From: Dyella choica
GTDB taxonomy: Bacteria > Pseudomonadota > Gammaproteobacteria > Xanthomonadales > Rhodanobacteraceae
Direction of reading: 5' to 3'
NCBI RefSeq assembly: GCF_003977665.1
Contig: NZ_RYYV01000003.1
Coordinates: 281,820-345,819 of the forward strand
DNA length: 64,000 nt
Shown here in pieces: positions 1 through 8,227 of this stretch (the first letter of the stretch is position 1; each line of letters starts with the position of its first letter). The translations under genes were made by a program, and so were the position numbers. The notes beneath the pieces are model-generated. The model had not been told where the DNA came from and ran no database searches. It saw nothing but the letters and a program-made list of their open reading frames with translations.

Positions 1-1052
1 TGCAGTTTTTCGCGCTCGTGGATCGAGCCATCGCGCAGGCATACGTAGCACACGTTGTGAATGTCGCCATTGGACTGTTCAGTAGGATGCGAACCGCCCA
101 CGATGTTGATGTTGTAGCGCACCGCCAGGTGGTTGAAGAGTTCCTTCACCTGCGGCGTGTAATGGCTCAGCTTGCGGATGGTTTCCACCGGCGAGAGTTC
201 TTCGTTCTCGATCGACAGCAACTGCAGCGTGAGCATTTCCGGGAACGTCACGAAATCCGCGTTGTAGTCCGCCGCTATGTCGGTGAAGTATTCGACTTGC
301 GTGGCGAATTCGTCGAACGACTTGATGCGCCGCTGCTGATATTGCACGGTTGCCACGCGCACCGAATCGGGCAGGTGCCGCGGCGACTGTACGGCGGGTA
401 TGTCCGGTTGATCGAGCAGGGCCGGGTTGCGCCATACCAGGTGCGCCGCGTAGCCAAGCGACTCGTAGTCCGACGGCACATACCCGCGCAGCAGCCCGAT
501 GATCTCGAAATCGTTCGCCAGCTGGAAACTCAGGGTGGGATCGCGCCGGCGACCTTCCACCACCGCCTGTACATAGGTCTCCGGACCGCCATACCGCTGG
601 ACGTTTCGGGCCAGCCCGGGGATGCGCCCGCCGAAGGTGATGCCACGCAGCTTCAGGTCCATGCATAGGCGCTTGCGTGCTTGATACAGCCGTTGGCCGA
701 TGCGCATGCCGCGGTAGTCCGGATGCACCACCACCTCCATGCCGTACAGCCAGTTGCCGTCCGGGTTGTGGCGCGAGGCCATGCCGCCGCCGGTGATCTG
801 CATCCAGGTGTGCGGTTTCAGCGCCAATGACTCGTCGAGGCGGAAGGTGGCGCAATAGCCCACGATGTTGCCCTCGTACTCCACCACGAATTGGCCTTCG
901 GGGAAATGCGTCTGCTGGGAGCGCAGCATTTCCGCCGAGTGCCCCCATTCGGGCGTGTAGACGCGAGCAGTAAGGTTGACCAACGCGGCCACATCGCCCG
1001 GGACCGCTTGGCGCAGGTTCAGCAGGGGGGCGTTTTCATTCTTCTTAGCCAT
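1..1052 (-). CDS. GNAT acetyltransferase / carbon-nitrogen hydrolase fusion (3' end cut by window)
   Basis: I translated the complementary strand by hand; about 350 residues lie inside the window and the C-terminus is missing. Residues 1 to about 200 form a GNAT domain, with an acetyl-CoA loop HPDYRGMRIGQRL near residue 110. From about residue 235 a nitrilase-fold domain begins (RVATVQYQ), with the catalytic Glu in FPEM. The last residues, EREKL, probably carry the catalytic Lys; the Cys would lie outside the window. This architecture is known as a bifunctional GNAT/carbon-nitrogen hydrolase family whose substrate is not established. I chose the ATG at 1052 because AAAGG lies about 10 bases upstream; the ATG at 1061 has no properly spaced ribosome site. 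It is divergent from hutF. Confidence 0.85.
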   Translation of the reverse strand, partial: MAKKNENAPLLNLRQAVPGDVAALVNLTARVYTPEWGHSAEMLRSQQTHFPEGQFVVEYEGNIVGYCATFRLDESLALKPHTWMQITGGGMASRHNPDGNWLYGMEVVVHPDYRGMRIGQRLYQARKRLCMDLKLRGITFGGRIPGLARNVQRYGGPETYVQAVVEGRRRDPTLSFQLANDFEIIGLLRGYVPSDYESLGYAAHLVWRNPALLDQPDIPAVQSPRHLPDSVRVATVQYQQRRIKSFDEFATQVEYFTDIAADYNADFVTFPEMLTLQLLSIENEELSPVETIRKLSHYTPQVKELFNHLAVRYNINIVGGSHPTEQSNGDIHNVCYVCLRDGSIHEREKL

Positions 1053-1160
1053 GCTCTTCATCCTTTCGCAGAGAAGGTGAAGCAGATGCGAGTATGGCCG
1101 TTGGGGAGCCTTTGATCTCCCTGGGCCGGTTACACTTGGCGGGCTATACGGAGATTATTC

Positions 1161-2531
1161 ATGAGTGAAACGGCAGCGGTCTACCAGTTCAGTGCGGCGC
1201 ATGCTTGGGCTGACGCGCAGTGGCGCAGCGATGCCAGCTTCGGCGTGGACAGCCACGGCGGTATTTGTGCCGCTGCCGGCGATGTCCCCACCTACCTCGA
1301 TGGCTGGGTCTTGCCCGGCATGCCGAACCTGCACTCGCATGCCTTTCAGCGCGCCATGGCGGGCCTCGCCGAACGCCGCGGCCCGGGCGACGATTCCTTC
1401 TGGACCTGGCGCGAAACCATGTACAGCTTCGCCGAGCGCATCGACCCGGACAGCTTGCAGGCCATTGCCGCGCAGCTGTACGTGGAAATGCTCAAGGCCG
1501 GCTATACGCAGGTCTGCGAATTTCACTACTTGCATCACCAGCCCGACGGCGTGCCCTATGCGCAGCCGGAGGCCATGTCGCTGGCGCTGATCGAAGCTGC
1601 GCGCGAAGCGGGCATCGCACTCACTTTGCTACCCGTGCTGTACATGAGCGGTGGTTTCGATGGCCGTGCGCTGTCGCAACGCCAGCGGCGCTTCGGCAAC
1701 AACGTGGACGGCTATCTGCAGCTGCTCGCCAACCTGCGCAAACATGAAAGCCGTGACGTGCGCGTGGGCGTTGCCCTGCATTCGCTGCGCGCCATTCCCG
1801 AAAGCGCATGGCGCAGTGTGGTTGAACAGGATGCGCTGAAAACCGGCCCGGTCCATATCCACATCGCCGAGCAGATCGGCGAGGTGCAGGATTGCCTGGC
1901 CACGCGCGGTGCCCGTCCGGTGGAGTGGCTGTTCGAGCATGCGCCGGTCGACAGCCGCTGGTGCCTGGTGCATGCCACGCATCTTACCGAACAGGAAACG
2001 GCGCAGCTTGCGCGCAGCGGGGCGATTGCCGGCCTGTGCCCAACCACCGAAGCCAATCTCGGCGACGGCCTGTTTCCGCTTGCGCGCTATCTGGATGCGG
2101 GCGGCACGCTCGGCGTGGGTTCCGACTCGCATATCTCGGTATCGCCGATCGAAGAACTGCGCTGGCTCGAATACGGCCAGCGCCTCAGTACACGCCACCG
2201 TAACGTTGCTGCACGCCATGCCGGCGATAGCGTGGGCGAAACCTTGTGGCGGGCAGCCTTGAAAGGCGGAGCGCAAGCGGCGGATATGCCGATCGCTGCA
2301 CTGGAAGTGGGCAAGCGAGCGGATTTCATCGTGCTGGATCCGGAAGCGCCCTCGCTGGCTGCGCGTGACAGTCGTTCGGTGATGGACAGTTTGCTGTTTG
2401 CTGGCAACAGGTCGCCGGTACGCCACGTGATGGCGGGCGGTAAATGGGTGGTGCGTGACTTCGTGCATCGCGATGAAACACGCATTGCCGCGCGTTATCG
2501 CGCCGCTGTCATGCGCCTGGCCGGCGCGTAG
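1161..2531 (+). CDS. hutF: Formimidoylglutamate deiminase
   Basis: HutF hydrolyses N-formimidoyl-L-glutamate to N-formyl-L-glutamate and ammonia, in the five-step branch of histidine degradation. The 456-residue length is normal for the family. It is an amidohydrolase-fold protein: metal ligands are visible as NLHSH (H58, H60), a later HIHIAE, LVHATH and the Asp in GVGSDSHIS; FQRAMAGLAER near the N-terminus is typical of HutF. The start gives an uninterrupted domain directly after the divergent gene. No other hut gene is adjacent; hutU lies about 19 kb downstream on the same strand. The TAG stop lies in GCGTAGG, the same letters that begin the intergenic repeat family. Confidence 0.93.
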   Translation: MSETAAVYQFSAAHAWADAQWRSDASFGVDSHGGICAAAGDVPTYLDGWVLPGMPNLHSHAFQRAMAGLAERRGPGDDSFWTWRETMYSFAERIDPDSLQAIAAQLYVEMLKAGYTQVCEFHYLHHQPDGVPYAQPEAMSLALIEAAREAGIALTLLPVLYMSGGFDGRALSQRQRRFGNNVDGYLQLLANLRKHESRDVRVGVALHSLRAIPESAWRSVVEQDALKTGPVHIHIAEQIGEVQDCLATRGARPVEWLFEHAPVDSRWCLVHATHLTEQETAQLARSGAIAGLCPTTEANLGDGLFPLARYLDAGGTLGVGSDSHISVSPIEELRWLEYGQRLSTRHRNVAARHAGDSVGETLWRAALKGGAQAADMPIAALEVGKRADFIVLDPEAPSLAARDSRSVMDSLLFAGNRSPVRHVMAGGKWVVRDFVHRDETRIAARYRAAVMRLAGA

Positions 2532-2538
2532 GTTTGCA

Positions 2539-2631
2539 ATGTCCAGCAGGTTTGCAGCCGGAGCCGGATCATCGGAAGGCTGCTGCCCGCTACCTTGGGT
2601 GGCGGCCTCCGGCTGCAAGCCTGCTGGACAT
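2539..2631. repeat. Imperfect 24-bp inverted repeat after hutF
   Basis: The arms at 2539-2562 and 2608-2631 are complementary with one mismatch and are separated by 45 bases. It begins 8 bases after the hutF stop. There is no T tract, so it is a poor intrinsic terminator; a transcript hairpin protecting or ending the hutF message is possible. It differs in sequence from the GTAGGCTGGGAT repeat family. Confidence 0.75.
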
Positions 2632-2746
2632 CTGTGGGCATTGTGGTGGAAGCGGCATGTAAAGCGAGTAAAGAGCGCACGCGCCGGCGTAGAAAATGCG
2701 TAATTTCGGTGTGATGCCGCAGCGAAGGGGATGACCGTGTCCCCGT

Positions 2747-3139
2747 TTACTCCAGTTCCCCTCCCTCGTTCACCATCTTGCGCTGAATTCGATCAAGGTA
2801 ATCGTCAAGCTCGCGTACGTCCTGGAAAATCTCTTTGACCGGCACCGCCTTGACGATGTCGAACACCTTGCGAACCTGTGCCTGCGGATTCACCAGCAGG
2901 GTATGGCCGTCGCGTGCGCGCATGGCTTTCCTGGCTTTGGCGATGCTTCTGAGCCCCGCACTGCTGATGTAGTCGAGCGCGGACAGATCGAGCACCAGGG
3001 TGCTGCCCATCCCCATTTGTTCCAGCACCTTTTCCGCTTCCTTGTCGAATTCGCCAAAGCTCATCGCGTCCAGGCGTCCTTCCAGGTAAAACGTGGACCG
3101 TTGCGGGCTGAACGGATCGATGCGTAGGTTAAGTGCCAT
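2747..3139 (-). CDS. STAS-domain anti-anti-sigma factor
   Basis: A single STAS domain of about 130 residues. The segment LDYISSAGLRSIAKARK contains the serine that partner-switching kinases phosphorylate in the SpoIIAA/RsbV family. The likely start is the ATG at 3139, eight codons inside the longest frame: it has GGAG seven bases upstream and overlaps the end of the upstream phosphatase gene by 11 bases, which indicates translational coupling. Its partner should be that phosphatase, which also carries an RsbW-like ATPase domain. The role is inferred as a switch antagonist; the controlled sigma factor or effector is not in the window. Confidence 0.88.
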   Translation of the reverse strand: MALNLRIDPFSPQRSTFYLEGRLDAMSFGEFDKEAEKVLEQMGMGSTLVLDLSALDYISSAGLRSIAKARKAMRARDGHTLLVNPQAQVRKVFDIVKAVPVKEIFQDVRELDDYLDRIQRKMVNEGGELE

Positions 3140-5462
3140 GGCCGTGCTCCGAAGGATTGGCAAAGCGCAATTGCAGATGGTTGCCGTATTCGTCGTGGGT
3201 GTAGTTCAATTCGCTGGACATCGCCCGTACCAGATGGATACCCAGGCCTCCGCCGTCATGGCGGTCGGCAAGATCCCCGGTCAGGGCGGGCTCAGCCAAT
3301 TGCAGCGGGTCGAACGGAGTCCCCTCGTGGTTGAGTTCCACCAGCACCGCTTCTTCCACGATCATCAGGCGCAAGCCGATGCAGCCTTCCGGGTTGCCGG
3401 AGCAGCCGTGATGAACCATGTTCACCATCAGCTCCTCCAACACTAGGCGCACATCGGCCTGCACGCCGCTGCGTACGCCGGCGTCATGCAGTTTCCTTTC
3501 GCAGTGGTCGAGCGTGTCGAACACTTTTTCCAGCGTGGCGGGAAAGACCAGGTCGAGCATCGACGTTCCGTCCTCCAGTCCGACGTGATTCCAGCGTAAT
3601 GCAAGCAAGGCGATATCGTCGCTCTGGCCGTGGCCCGCCGCATAGCTCTGGACATCTTCGGCCAGGAATCGGGTCGGGTCGCCGTGCCGACTTTCGTCGC
3701 CGGCCTGGTGGAACTGGTCCAGCCTGGCCAGCAGCCTTTCGCCGCCGTAATGCTCCAGCGCCTCATTGGCGGCTTCGGTCACGCCATCGGTATACACCAA
3801 CAAAGTGTCGCCCGCGCGCAGGCGCATGCGCATCACGGGAAACGAGGCGTCCTCGTCCAATCCCAGCGCAGGACCGGAGGCAACGGGCAACCAACGCGCT
3901 GCATGATTGCCCCACAGCACCGGCGGATCGTGGCCAGCGCTGGCCAGCGTCAGGTGGCCGGTCGCCACATCCAGAAAACCGCACAGCAAGGTCACGAACA
4001 TGCAGTTGTCGTTGTTCCGGCACAGCTCCTGGTTGATCAGTTGCAGCAGTTGTTGCGGCGATTGGGCGCGCGACGCCATGGCTTTGGCGAGCGTAATGGT
4101 ACGCGCCATGAACAGGGCGGCCGGAATGCCTTTGTCGGCGACGTCGCCCACCATGAAGCAGAACCGCTGGCTCGGCAGCATGAAATAGCTGTACAGATCG
4201 CCGCCGACGCTGTGCGCGGGCTTCAGGGCGGCGAACAGCTCGAAGTTGTGGCAGCGGGCATCCAGATAATGCGAGCCAGGAAGCAGGGCGATCTGGATCT
4301 GCTGGGCGATGTCCAATTCGCTGGCAAGGCGCGCCTGCTCGCCTGCGAAGCGCGTGAGTTCTTCCAGGTGTGCAGCCAATTCGCGCCGCATCTTGTCAAA
4401 CGCATGGGTAAGGCGTCCTATTTCATCGTGATGACGCACTCGTGGCAGGGCAAAATCCAGTGCGCCGCGCGAGACCTGCTCCGCACGCTCGGCGAGTACG
4501 CCCAGCGGCGCCAGCGTACGCCGAAGGGTGACCATCACGATCAAGGCAAGGATCAGCAATGTCAGCGCGCCGACTACGAGCACGGCAACGAAAGCGTCAC
4601 GCACCTGCGCGTAAATGAGTTCCTCGGGCACCGCTACACCGAACTGCCAATGCGTGCCGTTGATGGGCTGGTCGAAGATCCACACGTGCACGCCTTGCTG
4701 ATCCAGCTGGTGCGCATTCGCATATTCCGCCGAGCGTGGTGCATTCAGCAGCTTGAGCAGGGCGGGATCGGCCCTTTTACCCACCCGTTCCACCGTATCG
4801 TTGGCCAGGTACAGGCCCTGTTGATCGATCACGAAGGCATGCGTGCCGGCCGGCAGATGCATCGACAGCAAAATGCCCTGCAGCCAATCAAGTGCGACGT
4901 CCGCATTCACTACGCCGATGACTTTGCCATCGACCTGCATGGACGACGAATAGCTGACCAGCAGGCGCTGCCTTGATTGCGATCGGAAGACCTCATGCCA
5001 GCATCCTCGGCTGCAAGTCAGCCCGAACTGGAACCATGTGGCGTTCCAGTACGGCTGCGTGTCCTTGAACAAGTCGCGCTGGCTCAGGCTTGCATCGCTG
5101 CTCCTGCCCACGAAAGGCGATTGCCCGGCTTCACGCGCGGCGGGACTGCCGGGCACGAAGGCGGCGGCCAGTCCCGCAAGATCCGTATTTCCCGCCATGG
5201 CGTCGTGGATCAGCGGCGCGGCATCCAGCGGGCGTGGGCCAATGATGGCAGCCAGCACCCGGGCCGTGTTGGTGATGTTGTCCAGCCGCTCCTGCACCAG
5301 GCTGCTGCCCTGGCTGGCCCAGGCGCCCGATTCCCGCTGGGCCTGTTGCAGCACTTGCTGGCCCACCATGCGAAACAGCAGGTACCCGCTCGCAACGAAG
5401 ACGAGCGTCGCGCTGCCCAGCAGCCACAGGGCCAATCTCCACGCAAGACTGCGCAACGCCAT
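3129..5462 (-). CDS. Membrane sensor phosphatase with CACHE-HAMP-PP2C-HATPase architecture
   Basis: About 777 residues. In order: a TM helix (about residues 8-30), a periplasmic CACHE-like sensor region, a second TM helix near 295 (VLVVGALTLLILALIVMV), HAMP, a SpoIIE/RsbU-type PP2C phosphatase (GGDLYSYF, VGDVADKG, YTDGVTEA), then an RsbW-like HATPase domain with N box EELMVNMVHHG and a Gly-rich box DGGGLGIH. RsbU and RsbW functions therefore share one polypeptide, as in HsbR-type proteins, but with a membrane sensor instead of a receiver. It should set the phosphorylation state of the overlapping STAS protein. I prefer the ATG at 5462; the GTG at 5483 has no visible ribosome site. Confidence 0.88.
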   Translation of the reverse strand: MALRSLAWRLALWLLGSATLVFVASGYLLFRMVGQQVLQQAQRESGAWASQGSSLVQERLDNITNTARVLAAIIGPRPLDAAPLIHDAMAGNTDLAGLAAAFVPGSPAAREAGQSPFVGRSSDASLSQRDLFKDTQPYWNATWFQFGLTCSRGCWHEVFRSQSRQRLLVSYSSSMQVDGKVIGVVNADVALDWLQGILLSMHLPAGTHAFVIDQQGLYLANDTVERVGKRADPALLKLLNAPRSAEYANAHQLDQQGVHVWIFDQPINGTHWQFGVAVPEELIYAQVRDAFVAVLVVGALTLLILALIVMVTLRRTLAPLGVLAERAEQVSRGALDFALPRVRHHDEIGRLTHAFDKMRRELAAHLEELTRFAGEQARLASELDIAQQIQIALLPGSHYLDARCHNFELFAALKPAHSVGGDLYSYFMLPSQRFCFMVGDVADKGIPAALFMARTITLAKAMASRAQSPQQLLQLINQELCRNNDNCMFVTLLCGFLDVATGHLTLASAGHDPPVLWGNHAARWLPVASGPALGLDEDASFPVMRMRLRAGDTLLVYTDGVTEAANEALEHYGGERLLARLDQFHQAGDESRHGDPTRFLAEDVQSYAAGHGQSDDIALLALRWNHVGLEDGTSMLDLVFPATLEKVFDTLDHCERKLHDAGVRSGVQADVRLVLEELMVNMVHHGCSGNPEGCIGLRLMIVEEAVLVELNHEGTPFDPLQLAEPALTGDLADRHDGGGLGIHLVRAMSSELNYTHDEYGNHLQLRFANPSEHGHGT

Positions 5463-5542
5463 GGCTCCCCCGCCTATCGACACCGCTGGTTATAGCGGAT
5501 TGGACGATGACGTTGCTGCGAAGGAGTGCGCAGCCTGGGATG

Positions 5543-5691
5543 GTCTGAAAAAGTCCGTCATGGACTTTTTCAGACGCGCTCAAGTCCGGTACATGCCCGG
5601 ACTTAAGCTACGCCAGATCAGGCACTTGCGTGCCTGATCTGCGGCGGGCCATCCCTGGCCCGCGGAAACTCTGAACTTATTCAGCGTTTCC
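5543..5691. repeat. Cluster of five consecutive hairpins
   Basis: Five perfect inverted repeats follow each other almost without gaps: 5543-5556/5562-5575 (14 bp), 5582-5589/5597-5604 (8 bp), 5614-5625/5630-5641 (12 bp), 5644-5651/5656-5663 (8 bp), and 5664-5669/5686-5691 enclosing 5671-5675/5680-5684. They lie between the divergent sensor phosphatase and the small lipoprotein gene. The 12-bp hairpin and its left flank recur inverted at 19363-19414. The role is unknown; the density of stems suggests a BIME-like mosaic of repeat units. Confidence 0.85.
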
Positions 5692-5833
5692 CTTGCCTTA
5701 CCGGCAACGCCAAGGCGCCAAGTTGCGCCGCTGCCTGAACCCTCGGCATCAGTTCAGCTTGGTGCCGTCATCGCAAAGATTTTCCCCGGCGTTTCTCGCA
5801 GGGAGTTGCCACCACTTAACAGGGAGAACCATC

Positions 5834-5998
5834 ATGCTTCGCTCCTTTCCCAAGTTGCTGATTGCGCTGGCCGTATTGGGCGGTGTCCTGGCGCAGACCG
5901 GCTGCGTCGTGGTCGAGCCGCGTCCGGCTCGCGTTTGGGTACCCGGCTATTGGTCACCGGCGCATGTGTGGGTGGGCGGTTATTATCGCTATCGCTAA
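5834..5998 (+). CDS. Small lipoprotein, YXWGXW-like
   Basis: A 54-residue product with a hydrophobic leader (LLIALAVLGGVLAQ) and lipobox QTGC, so a lipoprotein is predicted. The mature part has aromatic tandem motifs, WVPGYW then HVWVGGYY, resembling YXWGXW-type envelope proteins of unknown function. The ATG at 5834 follows AGGGAGAA. Its stop overlaps the stop of the convergent LysR gene by three bases. Confidence 0.75.
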   Translation: MLRSFPKLLIALAVLGGVLAQTGCVVVEPRPARVWVPGYWSPAHVWVGGYYRYR

Positions 5999-6945
5999 GA
6001 ACGTGGATGCACAGGATGGGGCGCATCGCGCGCGCCCCATTCGCGAATGAAGTCGATGAAGACACGCAGTTTGGGCGGGACCTGGAAACGGCTCGGGTAA
6101 TACAGGTAGAAGCCGTCGAAAGGCGGCAGCCAGGGATCGAGCACGCTTTCCAGCCGCCCTGCATCGAGGGCGGCGCGCGCGGAGATGTCCAATACGCAGG
6201 CCAGGCCGATGCCATCCTCCGCAGCGCGTAGCGCAAGCGGTACGTCGTTCACGGTGAGGCTCCCGTCCACGGCTATCTCGTACCAGCGGCCCTTCTGCGG
6301 GCCGCTGCGATGCGCGAATTCCCAGCGATAAATGGCGCCGCTGCTGTCGAGGCGATGCTTGATGCAGTTGTGATGCTGCAGCTCCTTCGGCTCCTTGGGG
6401 TGGCCACGGCGCTCGAAGTACGCCGGCGCTCCCACCACCACCGAACGCATCGGTCCGCCGATGGGAACGGCCACCATGTCGCGCTGCAGGCGTTCACCCA
6501 GCCGGATGCCCGCATCCAGGCCTTCGGCCACCAGATCGGTGAGGTTGTTTTCCACGCGTATGTCCAGCTGCACGTCCGGCCAGCGCGCCATGAATTCGCC
6601 AAGCAGGGGCTCGATCACGCTTTGAGCCGCCACCTTCGGCACGGTGAGCCGCAAGCTGCCGCGCGGACGGTCGCCATGCTGGCGGACAGCATCCAGCGCC
6701 AGGTCCAGCTCGCTGAGTGCAGGAGCAATGCGCTGCAGCATCTCGTGCCCTGCCTCGGTAAGGCCTACGCGCCGTGTGGTGCGTTGGAGCAGGCGCGTGC
6801 CGAGCTGGTGTTCCAACTGCTGCATGGTCTGGCTGAGCGCCGAAGGCGTCACCTCCAGCTCCGCAGCTGCGCGGGTAAAGCTGCCGTACTCGGCGATCGC
6901 AAGGAAGGCGCGCAGGGCATGATGATCACGCATGGCCGGATCCAT
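5995..6945 (-). CDS. LysR-family transcriptional regulator
   Basis: A 316-residue LysR protein. The N-terminal winged helix reads ALRAFLAIAEYGSFTRAAAELEVTPSALSQ, followed by the linker helix and a substrate-binding domain with RLGERLQRDMVAVPIG, typical of the group that controls divergent oxidoreductase genes. It is divergent from the aldo/keto reductase at 7047, with 101 bases between them, so it probably controls that gene and itself. An in-frame ATG at 6933 is an alternative start. The inducer is unknown. Confidence 0.9.
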   Translation of the reverse strand: MDPAMRDHHALRAFLAIAEYGSFTRAAAELEVTPSALSQTMQQLEHQLGTRLLQRTTRRVGLTEAGHEMLQRIAPALSELDLALDAVRQHGDRPRGSLRLTVPKVAAQSVIEPLLGEFMARWPDVQLDIRVENNLTDLVAEGLDAGIRLGERLQRDMVAVPIGGPMRSVVVGAPAYFERRGHPKEPKELQHHNCIKHRLDSSGAIYRWEFAHRSGPQKGRWYEIAVDGSLTVNDVPLALRAAEDGIGLACVLDISARAALDAGRLESVLDPWLPPFDGFYLYYPSRFQVPPKLRVFIDFIREWGARDAPHPVHPRS

Positions 6946-6948
6946 TTA

Positions 6949-6961
6949 TTAGATGTTCTAA
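6949..6961. promoter_or_regulatory. Candidate LysR operator
   Basis: TTAGA-TGT-TCTAA is a 13-bp palindrome (T-N11-A form) lying between the LysR start codon and the divergent aldo/keto reductase, inside an AT-rich stretch. This position and form fit a LysR autoregulatory site, but no binding evidence exists. Confidence 0.4.
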
Positions 6962-7046
6962 ATAATGCATCAAGTCACCGGTGGTTTTTCAATATGATCG
7001 TCTGGCGCAGACTGCACCCCGTCGTTACCCACTACGGAGTTCAGCC

Positions 7047-8162
7047 ATGTCGCTCGATCAGTACTACACGCTTGGACGTTCCGGCCTGCGCGTCAGCCGC
7101 CTCGCCCTAGGTGCCATGACCTTCGGTGAAAACTGGGGCTGGGGCACGGCGGAGCAGACCGCCCGCGCCATGTTCGACCGCTATCTGGAGGCTGGCGGCA
7201 ACTTCATCGATACCGCCGACATGTACACCGAAGGCAGCAGCGAAAGCATGCTGGGCAAGTTCATCGAGGAGAGCGGCACGCGCGATCGCGTGGTGCTGGC
7301 CACCAAGTTCAGCTACAACGCGCAGCCCGGCAATCCCAATGCCGGCGGCAATGGCCGCAAGAACATCATGCGCGCGGTGGAGGGCTCGTTGCGCCGCCTG
7401 CGCACCGACTACATCGACCTGTATCTGCTGCACACCTGGGACCGGCTTACGCCGGCGGAAGAGGTGGTGCGCACCTTGGACGACCTGGTGCGCGCCGGCA
7501 AGATCCGCTATGCAGGGCTGTCCGACATTCCGGCATGGTATGCGGCCCGCGCGCAGACCTTTGCCGAAGCGCATGCGCTGACCCCGTTGGTGAACATGCA
7601 GCTGGAATATTCGTTGGCCGAGCGCCACATCGAGCATGAATACATCGCGATGGCGCAAAATCTCGGCCTCGGCATCACCGCCTGGAGCCCGCTCGCCATG
7701 GGCATGCTGTCGGGCAAGTACAAGCCCAGCCAGCAAGGCGGCGAGGGCGACGGAAGGCTTGCCAAAGTTAGCGGAGCACCCGGCTTCGAGCGCTTCACCG
7801 AGCGCAACTGGAAGATCGTCGCTGAGCTGGAAAAAGTGGCGCAGGAGGCTGGCCAAAGCATGGCGGCCGTGGCCTTGAATTGGGTGGCCACCCAGCCGGG
7901 CATCGCTTCGGTGATCATCGGCGCGACCAAGCTCGAACAGCTCGACGCCAACCTCGCGGCGCTTTCCTTCGAGCTGCCGGCCGAATCGCGCTCGCGGCTG
8001 GATGCGGTCAGTGCTCCGGAACGGCCGTTCCCTTACTACATGTTCACCGACATCCAACAGACGCGGATACACGGCGGTGTGGCGGTGGGCGACAAGCCCG
8101 CAGGGTATGCGCCGCCGCTGTTCGTGCCGAAGGTGGAAGCGCGGAAGATTGCGGTGGACTGA
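7047..8162 (+). CDS. Aldo/keto reductase
   Basis: A 371-residue NAD(P)H-dependent oxidoreductase with a TIM-barrel fold. Visible hallmarks are the N-terminal LGRSGLRVSRLALGAMTFG, catalytic Asp and Tyr in FIDTADMYTEGSSE, catalytic Lys in VLATKFSY, the His in LYLLHTWD, and the cofactor segment near IIGATKLEQL. It resembles YajO/YakC-type reductases acting on aldehydes or ketones. The ATG at 7047 begins the conserved domain; an upstream in-frame start at 6981 adds residues unlike the family. It is followed by an alpha/beta hydrolase on the same strand and is probably regulated by the divergent LysR protein. Confidence 0.92.
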   Translation: MSLDQYYTLGRSGLRVSRLALGAMTFGENWGWGTAEQTARAMFDRYLEAGGNFIDTADMYTEGSSESMLGKFIEESGTRDRVVLATKFSYNAQPGNPNAGGNGRKNIMRAVEGSLRRLRTDYIDLYLLHTWDRLTPAEEVVRTLDDLVRAGKIRYAGLSDIPAWYAARAQTFAEAHALTPLVNMQLEYSLAERHIEHEYIAMAQNLGLGITAWSPLAMGMLSGKYKPSQQGGEGDGRLAKVSGAPGFERFTERNWKIVAELEKVAQEAGQSMAAVALNWVATQPGIASVIIGATKLEQLDANLAALSFELPAESRSRLDAVSAPERPFPYYMFTDIQQTRIHGGVAVGDKPAGYAPPLFVPKVEARKIAVD

Positions 8163-8173
8163 GCTCGATTTCC

Positions 8174-8205
8174 GGTTCCCTCTTTCCTGCCGGGAAGAGG
8201 GAACC
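8174..8205. other. Intergenic stem-loop between reductase and hydrolase
   Basis: An 11-bp perfect inverted repeat, GGTTCCCTCTT at 8174-8184 and its complement at 8195-8205, lies between two same-strand genes. There is no T run. It could stabilise or attenuate a shared transcript. Confidence 0.55.
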
Positions 8206-8227
8206 AAGACGCACAGGACAAGACTCC

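Noticed and set aside
79..948. 289-residue frame on the minus strand
   Set aside because: It is out of frame with the GNAT/nitrilase gene, whose reading frame gives clear domain motifs; the alternative product is Arg/His-rich without family features.
3630..4976. 448-residue plus-strand frame
   Set aside because: Lies antisense to the sensor phosphatase with its PP2C and HAMP motifs; codon-bias shadow.
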